From: Ichthyophonus hoferi
Taxonomy: Eukaryota; Opisthokonta; Ichthyosporea; Ichthyophonida; Ichthyophonidae
NCBI GenBank assembly: GCA_002751075.1
Contig: NAOQ01000268.1
Location: forward strand, 55,668-67,004
Direction: 5' to 3'
Length of the DNA: 11,337 nucleotides
Under the pieces are notes generated by a model. That model saw only the letters and a list, made by a program, of their open reading frames with translations, was not told the origin of the DNA and did no database searches. The stretch's first letter is position 1. Every line of letters starts with the position of its first letter. Below, piece by piece: positions 1 to 7,594 of the stretch. The translations under genes were made by a program, and so were the position numbers.

Positions 1-244
1 TCGGGAGCTATTTCTAACAAGCCTTATTAAAAGGTGATTATTTCCAGATCGGCATTACTAATTATTGCTAACTCCTAGATTAATTGTTTATATCAACATG
101 AGCATGCATGAGTGTGCCAACAATGCCTTAACCCTAAACAATATCTTAAATCTGTCAGCATCCAACTATTATTTTAAATAGTGAATGGGGTTTGTTCTGG
201 TAAATTGTAAATTGTAAGGGACGCTCAATCTGCAAGAGTTGTAC

Positions 245-412
245 GGGTGACCCATCCCGACCCGGATCAAGTTTTAAGATTGGAACCGCCGATTCGGTTT
301 TATCTGTGTCACGCAGTAAAGATTAAATCGCCTACCCAGTTTGATCCGGGTCATGCGGTGAGACTGAAGCCGCTAAGCCAGTATGTTAATCCGTGTTAGT
401 ACACTGTATCGT
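245..412. repeat. Diverged 84-nt tandem pair in a GC-rich island
   Basis: Two neighbouring units align with an offset of 84 nt. ACCCAtcccGACCCGGATCA starts at 250 and ACCCAgtttGATCCGGGTCA starts at 334. Both continue with a recognisably similar tail (AGATTGGAACCGCC near 277, AGACTGAAGCCGCT near 361). Because the core GACCCGGATCAA is nearly its own reverse complement, the same copies also form a perfect 12-nt inverted repeat (259-270 with 341-352). The island is far richer in G and C than its surroundings, as expected of an old inserted repeat or satellite fragment. I cannot assign it to a family. Confidence 0.5.
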
Positions 413-905
413 CAGCTAAACGAAAACATGTACTTAGATAAATAAGTAGTTATTTAAGTACTTAAAGGATGAGTCAAGATACAGAAAGTTAGTTCAATAG
501 TTTATTGTTCTTTGTATTAGCTCCCAAGTGTGGTTGTAGCTTAGTAAATACTTTCGTGTTGAAAGGAAAAATAAATTTAACAAAATCCTTGACTTTGACA
601 AAGAAAATCATATATTGCTACATATCGACTGTTCTAGGATGTTGCTAGACATATTACTATATCCATGTTGTAATAAAGATACCAACTGGACGTTTATTAG
701 CCAATACCAACTCCAATAAAGTTTAAAAGCTGGACCCAGAATGGTTCTGAGCATGTGTCTTTGCCCATAAACGTGGTATATGGATTTATTGATGTAGTTA
801 AATTGTAAATTGACTCAGTGTAAGTATGTTAGGTTAAATTTGGAAGCATATTAGAAACAGATAACGATTTAAATTATCTGTTATATATATATATCATATC
901 ATAAT

Positions 906-922
906 CTGTGAAGTATTCACAG
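906..922. repeat. Perfect 7-bp inverted repeat (hairpin)
   Basis: CTGTGAA and TTCACAG flank a three-base GTA loop. No T-run or gene end is placed to make it a terminator, and no function is evident. Chance is possible, although the arms are not purely A and T. Confidence 0.4.
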
Positions 923-1273
923 TAATTACTACCAAACCGCACACCGAAATCGCCTTCTTCACCTTAAAAAACATACATTCCCACACGGTTTGTCTCCCTA
1001 AAACACAAAAATGAATAATTTGAATAGAGATGCTGACATTTCTTTGCATTTTCTTTTCAAGGAAAAATATTATATATTTCATCAGCAGACATGATTTTGA
1101 TCTATAAGGCTGTATTTATATTATCTGTAGTAATTATGAAATACCTTGAATCGCCTTCTTTTTCTGGGTTTTATTTCACTTTACTAAAATATCAAACTTT
1201 ATTACTAGCTACTCGGTAGCAAAGTGGGAGTAATGTATGCGTTCAATTATTTTTCGTTTATTCTTGGATCTGA

Positions 1274-1600
1274 CCTTTAAATCAAACCCCAATCTTCTTT
1301 TGCTCCCTACTCACTATAGAGGAGTCACTCACACTGGGTTACTCTTTGATTGGTCTAAATAAGAACATTAGGAATATATTTAACCCTTATGTGACTATGC
1401 AGTATTATGACAAGATCAACGCAAAGGTATATATTGGCTGCCATCTCACCCTAAGAGATGCAGCAATGGCCTATGACAAACGTGCTTTAGAGCTTTGAAC
1501 CAACAAGAAAGACCCCAGCCTGTCCTATCCTTCCTCCAACTTCCCTCCAACATATTACAATTACCAATTACAGGAACCACCATCCCAACCAATCAGACAC
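1274..1600 (+). pseudogene. AP2/ERF-like DNA-binding domain fragment with in-frame TGA
   Basis: One reading frame is open from 1274 to a TGA at 1496-1498 and resumes in the same frame to a TAG at 1601-1603. The first 74 codons end with a stretch resembling the second half of an AP2/ERF domain: NPYVTMQYYDKINAKVYIG, then T-L-R-D-A-A-M-A-Y-D-K-R-A-L-E-L. The pairing of a YIG strand with a D-A-A-x-A-Y-D helix is characteristic of that family. After the TGA the frame reads TNKKDPSLSYP, where AP2 proteins usually show a [G/P]-x-x-x-x-NFP tail. The TGA falls where ANT-type AP2 domains often have Trp, so TGG to TGA is the simplest explanation. AP2 domains bind DNA in plant and protist transcription factors and in some mobile endonucleases. 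No start codon or 5' exon can be assigned. It could be a decayed copy, a real gene with an unusual code or read-through, or a chance resemblance. I favour a relic. Confidence 0.45.
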
Positions 1601-1659
1601 TAGAAGGATAATATCATACACTTTTTTTATTGCCAATATTGACACTTATCAATAGTCAG

Positions 1660-1773
1660 CTTAGGGATATGATTGGCGTATATCCACCCATGGCAACCAG
1701 TGATGCTGCCATGTATTTAAGGTGCCATAAAGAATGCAGTATCCAGCGAGGAGCAAAAATAGAATGGCTTTAA
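1660..1773 (+). CDS. Putative terminal exon, unrecognised protein
   Basis: This frame is open from 1612 and ends at TAA 1771-1773. It encodes a mixed-composition peptide including YPPMATSDAAMYLRCHKE and a C-terminus GAKIEWL. Local base composition is more coding-like than the flanks. Plausible acceptors are the AG ending at 1655 (caatag), the CAG ending at 1659 and the AG ending at 1664, after a T-run at 1622-1628. An in-frame ATG also stands at 1669. An AATAAA lies 20 nt past the stop and is followed by GT-rich sequence, as expected for a gene 3' end. The piece may belong to the AP2-like region upstream, but the frames differ and no convincing GT donor lies between them. I do not recognise the protein, and it may be non-coding. 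Confidence 0.3.
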   Translation, partial: LRDMIGVYPPMATSDAAMYLRCHKECSIQRGAKIEWL

Positions 1774-1792
1774 CATAATCATGGGGGAACAA

Positions 1793-1798
1793 AATAAA
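1793..1798 (+). terminator. Candidate poly(A) signal AATAAA, + strand
   Basis: The hexamer lies 20 nt after the TAA at 1771-1773 and is followed by GT-rich sequence at about 1823-1858 that could serve as the downstream element. In DNA this AT-rich an isolated hexamer is weak evidence. The spacing resembles that of the STMP1-like gene on the other strand. Confidence 0.35.
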
Positions 1799-2005
1799 AA
1801 CAAGATCTTGGCTGATTCAAAGGTAGTAGTGTTTATTGTCATGAAGTGTTTGGTTTATTATCACTGTACCAATTGCTTATCAGATAATGTACCAAGACTA
1901 CATATATCTATATCAAACTATTATTATTAAACGTTAAATTATAAGTTAAAATAGGTCAATTTTAAAATAAATAAAATAAAACTGTCTACCAATTGTTATA
2001 AATCG

Positions 2006-2011
2006 TTTATT
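2006..2011 (-). terminator. Poly(A) signal of the STMP1-like gene
   Basis: On the - strand AATAAA follows the TAG stop (2033-2035) by about 22 nt, giving a very short 3' UTR. This end faces the candidate + strand 3' end near 1800, so the two transcription units would converge within about 210 nt. Confidence 0.55.
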
Positions 2012-2032
2012 TAAATAATTACACAAGAGGAT

Positions 2033-3590
2033 CTATCTCCCTTTCTTCTCTGATGCCTTTCTGTCTACGTCATCCAGAAATTTCTCAACCATGCCTCGAA
2101 CGTTAGGAACCTATAAAGAGAGAAAGAGAGATGGTGGGGAAGGAGAGGGAGAGGGAGAAAAAGAAGTTGATATTGTATTAGCACATCTACAGATTGCTTT
2201 GATGTACAATGAACATATTATAATATAAGAAATTCTGAAGTAATATAATAGAAGACACTATGACGTAATATAATATGGCGTAATATAACATAAGATAGAT
2301 ACCATGACGTAATATAATATGGCGTAATATAACATAAGATAGATACCATGACGTAATATCATATAAGAAACCATGACATAATATAAGATCTGATACTATG
2401 ACGTATACAATAAGACATTATAATGTAATATAATGTATAAAACTCTGATGTAATATAATATAACACACTATGGCGTAGTATAATACATACAAGAAACTAT
2501 GACATAATATAAGATGCGTAATATGACGTAATATAGGAAACTATGATGTAATATAATATAAGAAACTATGACGTAATATAATATAAGAAACTGTGACATA
2601 ATATAATAATATAATATAAGAAACTATGGCATAATATAAGATTAGAAACTATGACGTAATATAATATAAGAAACTATGGCATAGTATAAGATCAGATACT
2701 ATGACGTAATATGACAAGACATTATGACGTAATATAATGCATAAAACTCTTATGTAATATAATATAAGAAACTACGACATAATATAAGATCCAATACTAT
2801 AACGTAATATAATAAGACAATATGATGCAATATAATCTATCAGAATGGTGGCTATAGGTGTTACAACATTCCTATCCTATCAGTGGAGTCTGTTAAAATC
2901 ACTATTAAAATGAACCTATAGCTAATGCAAGCATATACATATTAACCTAGCAATACACATTATAAAACATATAATCCTCTTGTCTGATTGGCTAATTGCA
3001 TTAAAATTGATTATAAGGCTACAGGTTGCTTTCAAATAAATTTTCTATCATTACTATTCTCTGTATACCAATCTAACTCCTAATAATAGATAGGTATATT
3101 ATATTGCAATGTGAAGTGATGTGATTTAATGTAATATAATATATAGTAGCGTAGAATATCATAAAAGACTAAGTGTCCATCTATTATAATATATAATAAC
3201 ATATATATTATATCATAGCATACAGTATATAATAACATATATTGTATTATAATATATAGTACATAATAACATATAACAATATATATGACTATCGCATACT
3301 ATACCATAACATAACATCTCGCATGCTATATATAGAAGAACAAGCAAGAGTGGATAACTGGACAAATAATAATAAAAAATAAAAATAAAAAATAGACCAA
3401 TAAAAGGCAATAAATAGAACAATAAAACAAACCAGCAGACAGAGAGGGCTAGATTATAGTTACATTGTAGTTTTGAGCCAGGTAAATCCCAGCTATATTG
3501 CCCATTATAACACCTACCTGTGAGAGATGGGTTAATTTTAATTAGCTTTAGTTCATTGTTGGGTATTAATTAGTGTTATTATTATTATCA

Positions 3591-3658
<68 letters not shown>

Positions 3659-4380
3659 GCTATTATTACTACTACTACTACTACTATTATTATTATTATA
3701 CAGTACAAATATAGCTTTCTAAATCCATCAAAGCAGATTATATCTCACCTCCATATTTCTTTGACCAATTCTATGTGAAAAATAAAATAATCTAAATCTT
3801 TGCAATTAAAAAGATCAATTGGTTGAGTCTAGAAAAGAAAAGAAAAAGAAACACGGACAGCACCAAAGAATGAAAAAAAAAAAATATATATAGTAGAGTA
3901 TAGAGTATATCATATAGTATAGAGTATATAATATAATATGGGGTATATAGTATGGTTTATAATATATAATATATAATATAGTATAGAGTATATAGTATAT
4001 AGTATAGTATAGAGTATATAGTATATAGTATGGTTTATAATATATAATATATAATATAGTATAGAGTATATAGTATATAGTATAGTATAGAGTATATAGT
4101 ATATAGTATAGTATAGAGTATATAGTATATAATGTAGAGTACATAGTATATAGCATATAGAATAGTATAGAGTAAATAGTTTAATAGATAGTATATAGTA
4201 TATAGTGTACAGTATATAATACAGTATATAATATATAGTATATAGTATATATGTGTGTTTTAATGTATAATACACGTGCACATGAGAATGTATTGTATAA
4301 TATATAGGTATGCATTGTATAATAAATAGTACACTATAACACATCCATTCACTCACTAGGAAGGGTCCGCTTCCTGCCAT
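2033..4380 (-). CDS. STMP1: STMP1-like (DUF4535) mitochondrial membrane microprotein, 3 exons
   Basis: Exons in coding order are 4357-4380 (8 codons), 3464-3517 (18 codons) and 2033-2110 (25 codons plus TAG), giving 51 residues with every intron in phase 0. Donors are gtgagt and gtaact; acceptors are tctctcacag and tctctttatag. The product starts MAGSGPFL, followed by a hydrophobic helix (about residues 7-25) with a glycine zipper G10-xxx-G14-xxx-G18. Next come the family signature YLAQNY-N-[VI]-P-N and a charged tail ending EKKGR. It aligns along its length with human STMP1 (47 residues; FLLGFTFGN, YLAQNYDIPN), including the FL/LG junction that exon 1 supplies. STMP1 is known as a single-pass mitochondrial inner-membrane microprotein linked to respiratory complex III; this role is transferred from the family. 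The start ATG has A at -3 and G at +4. Exons make up only 156 nt of a 2.3-kb gene. Separate ATG-gtgaga sequence at 3743-3754 could form a shorter alternative first exon. Confidence 0.85.
2111..2163 (-). promoter_or_regulatory. Polypyrimidine tract and 3' splice site of STMP1-like intron 2
   Basis: On the - strand a CT-rich run of about 45 nt ends in ctctttatag directly before the GTTCCTAACG start of the last exon. It is the clearest polypyrimidine tract in the window and fixes both the strand and the exon edge. Confidence 0.7.
2225..2840. repeat. Minisatellite of about 24-25 nt units in STMP1-like intron 2
   Basis: Degenerate units are built from two alternating words, a variant of TGACGTAATATAA and a variant of ATAAGAAACTA. 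A longer block containing ggcgtaatataacataag occurs twice in succession (about 2257-2301 and 2302-2348). The word TGACGTA occurs about nine times, with frequent decayed forms (gacataat, gatgtaat, ggcgtaat). The array occupies nearly half of the 1,353-nt intron. TGACGTAA is a CRE/bZIP-type half-palindrome, but the copies may simply reflect unit amplification. Confidence 0.75.
2841..3463. other. Rest of STMP1-like intron 2, AT-rich, no exon seen
   Basis: This stretch has no exon that fits the STMP1-like frame. It contains loose runs of ATAATATA and ATAACATA words at about 3120-3310, a CTGATTGGCTAATT motif near 2983, and an A-rich patch at about 3366-3430. The short open frame on the - strand at 3213-3422 is low-complexity and unlike any protein I know. 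Confidence 0.5.
3576..3700. repeat. (TTA)n microsatellite with ACT interruptions
   Basis: The run of TTA/ATT trinucleotides is broken once by tca and changes to a block of ACT repeats at about 3667-3685. It lies in the 839-nt first intron of the STMP1-like gene. Confidence 0.85.
3886..4250. repeat. TATAG-type minisatellite with 78-nt higher-order unit
   Basis: The array is built from short words such as agagtatatag and tatagtat. A larger unit beginning tatggtttataat recurs at 3951 and 4029, a period of 78 nt. Since 78 is divisible by three, the - strand stays open over a long stretch and gives tyrosine/isoleucine/leucine-rich frames that are artefacts of the repeat. It ends about 100 nt from exon 1 of the STMP1-like gene, so it lies within intron 1. 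Confidence 0.8.
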
Positions 4381-4937
4381 GTTTTATCTTATGAGTAGAA
4401 AAGATATATATTAATATTAATATTAATGTTTATTGCTGTGTATAGGATATATATAGTATATTATTATTATATTGTATTGTATTATATTATATTATATTGT
4501 TAATTGTTTAATGTGATAATATCAATAAATACACTTAATTATTATACTTACAAATCATAGACTGCTGTCTGCCACAAAACTTAAAATACAAAAAATCAAT
4601 TAATTTAAATAAGTAGTTTAATTGGATATTTATTTTAAACCAAAAATTTCTTTTAAACATAAGGTGTTTGATTGGCTATTAATAAATACATTAGCGAGGA
4701 TTCATTTGTAAATCATATATATATATATATATATAATATAATATAATATATGAGAAAAAGAATTAATTATTATTATTATTATTGTTTTTTCTATATAATC
4801 CAGGAATAATATATATATATATTTTTATTATTATCCATTGCCATTACTATTATTTTTATTATTTTTATTAATAAGTATATTATGCGGCTTAAATCCGAAT
4901 ATATTTTATTGCGTTGCTATTTAATTAATTATCTTAC

Positions 4938-5025
4938 ATTATTACGTAATAACATCCCATATCCTACATCTGTAGACTTATCTAACAATATTATGCAATA
5001 GCATGCTATATCCTATATCCGTACA
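4938..5025. repeat. Diverged direct duplicate of about 39 nt
   Basis: The segment at 4938-4976 (ATTACGTAATAACATCCCAT, then ATCCTACATCTGTA) matches 4986-5025 (ATTATGCAATAGCATGCTAT, then ATCCTATATCCGTA) at most positions. The copies are separated by about nine bases. Each holds a small near-palindrome (ACGTAATAA, GCATGC). No function is evident. Confidence 0.45.
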
Positions 5026-6049
5026 CGGCAAACAATCAAATATTCAGTTAGACAAGATGAATAGAATACAATATTAGAAATGTTAAATATACGATTATTT
5101 TGTTTATCACTCGTTAATAGTATAATAAATCTACATATACAACATAAATGACATTATATGCGTAAGTACAGTACTATTAATGCAATGAATTGACATTATC
5201 TATGTATTATTTGCACTTTAATATCTTAATCTTTGAAAATTCATTGACAGTTTATTGTACATATCTCTCCTTTCAATATATATCTAAACACCGCTACATG
5301 TCCCATCTCAAGGGCCTGCATTTATCTTTGGATGTTGCAAGCGTTCCAACTAAATAAAACGTATATTAATATTATGCATATAATCTTATTATTTATTATT
5401 TATTATTTATTATTATTATGTTTTTTTTTTTTTTAGCTTTATAATATTGGCCTAAGGTTGACATATAATAATAAATAGGAAAACAAGAAAATGATTCCCG
5501 AGATGGCTTATATTAGATCATGTTATGGAATGTTTTCAATTTGTAATCTAAATATCCTAATTCATAGCTATCATAATTTAACACAAAGATTAATTTATGC
5601 AAAGCAGTACTATAATAATAGTTATTCCAATATAATATATTGTACTATTATATATAACATATATTGTTCACCGCCAGTAATTAATAACATCTTTGCATCG
5701 GTACCTCAATTTGTATATCTCTTTATATCTATCATATATATTTAAATATTTAAGATATTCCAAATCTCATGCTGCCTTTATCTCTAAACATTACATGGAA
5801 TTCGACTTAATTTTTTAATATATATAATATTTTTATTTTAATATTATTTAAATAAAATAGGTTTAAAATGCTTGTTATATATTGCAGTTATTCAATGTAA
5901 AAATATATGCCCTATGGGCAAATTTCCAGACAAGCATAAGATTCAAAAGAATTATTTTTATTATTAGAAATATGGGATAGATTTACCAATCCAGATACGC
6001 CACATTCCACAATAGGTATGAATATAATAAATAAAGTAAAATGTAATAT

Positions 6050-6150
6050 ATAATAATATAATATAATATAATATAATATAATATAATATAATATAATATA
6101 ATATAATATAATATAATATAATATAATATAATATAATATAATATAATAAT
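6050..6150. repeat. Pure (ATAAT)n pentanucleotide array
   Basis: About 19 uninterrupted pentamers make this the cleanest microsatellite in the window. Lack of decay implies recent expansion or ongoing slippage. It creates a long - strand frame of repeated YYIIL residues that should not be taken as a protein. Confidence 0.9.
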
Positions 6151-7216
6151 CAAATATGTGATTTGCAAGAGGTAGATAATAAGTAGATGTACAGATATGC
6201 GTAATGTGCATGTATGTAAAAGGTATGTAAGTATAATTGCAATAAATGAATAGTATACTATTGATAGGTATATTTATTGCATAATATATAATATATATAT
6301 AATATTATAGGATGCAATTAAATTAATAGATAAATAACAAAGGTACCTACTAAATAAATATAGGAATTGATATTAATAATGAACATACCTAATATACTAT
6401 ATATCACATCAAGAGTAGCTACTATAGGTGGATTACATAATAATAGTAACTATAGCTATAACTGTATTTAATTTATACCATATTATGATTATTATTATTA
6501 CTATCTGTTATTATACTCTATGCTAATTATTTATTATAGTCAATATAGTAATTGTGATATAATAATATATTCATAAGTACATAAAATAATTACAATATTA
6601 ATATACTAGTGAATTAATAGCTTATACCGAAAAAGTTAAATAATAAATATGAATAATAAAAATATATAATATTATACATACCATATTAATAGTAGCTATT
6701 GCTATACCAACACTATTTCACTAATAAAATACTTCATTGTATGAACAAACATTATTATATCTAATAGTATATATATATATATATTATAATTTACTTATCA
6801 TTGTAGTAAGGATTATATTCATGGATATATCTAAATACATCTAAGGTCATTAATCTAATAAATAATAAAAATTGATATTACGTTTTAATAAACTTCCTAT
6901 TCAAACTTATTAAGACGTACTAACACATAAAATTAGGACCTATTAGTAAAATTTATGTTTAAAACTTTATTATATGGTATGACAATATAACAAATAGATA
7001 TATATAATTTACCAATAAATAAATATATATATGACATTTTTATTATTACATTTGTATGTATTGTATTAACTTTATGAAAAATTTATAGGATTAATATTTT
7101 TATTAACCAATAAAAGATATATGTTAATATATAAAAATTTAATGATATTTATATCATTATTAATAATTACAGAGGTATTAAATTAGTTTAACGCTAAACG
7201 CGTAGGACCATTATTT

Positions 7217-7230
7217 TTATTGGCCAATAA
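7217..7230. repeat. 14-nt perfect palindrome TTATTGGCCAATAA
   Basis: Two CCAAT pentamers face each other in a perfect palindrome about 370 nt upstream of the Mtd1-like start codon. CCAAT is the core of NF-Y (HAP complex) sites. A paired arrangement in a promoter region is suggestive but unproven. Confidence 0.45.
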
Positions 7231-7490
7231 GCAAGACACATTAATAGATATAAATTTGATTTCATAGTTGGCATCCAATTAACAAAAGGTGCTACTACCT
7301 TGTGATATGTTGGCTGTGCTACGACAAATCAGAGGTGTGCTTTAATTATAGTTAAAATTTATCTTTATATTTATTAATATATTCTTAATTTTTCCCTACA
7401 CAAATCTATCCAATTAAATCTCATTACAACTCATTGTCTATTTAATACAACTCATTATATATTTAATTATAACTCATTATACCAAATTAA

Positions 7491-7594
7491 TCCACACACT
7501 CTCCCTCCCTATCACAGCCACAAACTACCTAGCCACACGAAGGGGCTATAGAACTGCACTTAAATTCAATTACGATACTTTAATTACCAATCAA
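7491..7594 (+). promoter_or_regulatory. C-rich leader/promoter region of the Mtd1-like gene
   Basis: After three kilobases of almost pure A and T the + strand becomes C-rich (ctccctccctatcacagcc, then ctagccacacgaagggg) just before the start codon, which suggests a transcription start or 5' UTR. A CCAATCA heptamer touches the start codon (7587-7593). No clean TATA box can be singled out, because TATA-like words are everywhere. Confidence 0.35.

Larger units (their letters stand above)
1..1273. other. AT-rich stretch without a supported gene
   Basis: I see no exon with a recognisable protein match here. Several AATAAA hexamers occur on the + strand (around 570, 673 and 715), but no coding region leads into them. 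A TC-rich word, tcgccttctt, occurs twice (about 950 and 1151). The word aaattgtaaatt occurs near 205 and 801, and again near 10474. The only strong departures from plain AT-rich sequence are the GC-rich repeat island at about 245-412 and a short hairpin at 906-922. Upstream exons of the coding-like region at 1274-1773 could lie here, but none can be defended. Confidence 0.5.
4381..7594. other. 3.2-kb AT-rich spacer between divergent genes
   Basis: No gene is supported here on either strand. The spacer should contain the promoters of the STMP1-like gene (left edge, - strand) and the Mtd1-like gene (right edge, + strand). It includes (AT)n at about 4717-4736 and 4810-4821, ATT runs at 4771-4783 and 5390-5418, and a T-run at 5422-5434. 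It also holds a diverged duplicate pair at 4938-5025 and a pure ATAAT array at 6056-6148. A frame for 84 residues (5491-5745, +) and a - strand frame ending near 5912 lack splice context or a recognisable protein. Confidence 0.5.

Noticed and set aside
259-352. Terminal inverted repeats of a small transposon
   Set aside because: The 12-nt inverted match is explained by a nearly palindromic core present in two tandem copies. No target-site duplication or extended inverted arms were found.
894-1082. - strand open frame of 62 codons
   Set aside because: No family resemblance, low-complexity start, and the 906-922 hairpin sits inside its end.
3213-3422. - strand hydrophobic open frame of 69 codons that could be taken for a membrane peptide
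   Set aside because: The hydrophobic, Tyr-rich composition is what AT-rich repeats give. It lies within intron 2 of the STMP1-like gene and has no homologue I know.
3815-4380. Two long - strand open frames (113 and 156 codons) rich in Tyr, Ile and Leu
   Set aside because: They are translations of the TATAG minisatellite. Only the first eight codons from 4380 belong to a real protein, the STMP1-like exon 1.
5491-5745. + strand open frame of 84 codons in the spacer
   Set aside because: Composition follows the surrounding AT bias. There is no recognisable motif and no supporting splice site or leader.
6050-6150. Origin of replication or centromere signal
   Set aside because: A pure pentanucleotide array is adequately explained by slippage, and no origin motif can be argued in DNA this AT-rich.
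5912-6211. - strand open frame of 99 codons with a non-repetitive C-terminal end
   Set aside because: Its centre is the (ATAAT)n array. The tail (IVECGVSGLVNLSH and onward) has a mixed composition, but I found no acceptor, partner exon or family match, so I left it out.
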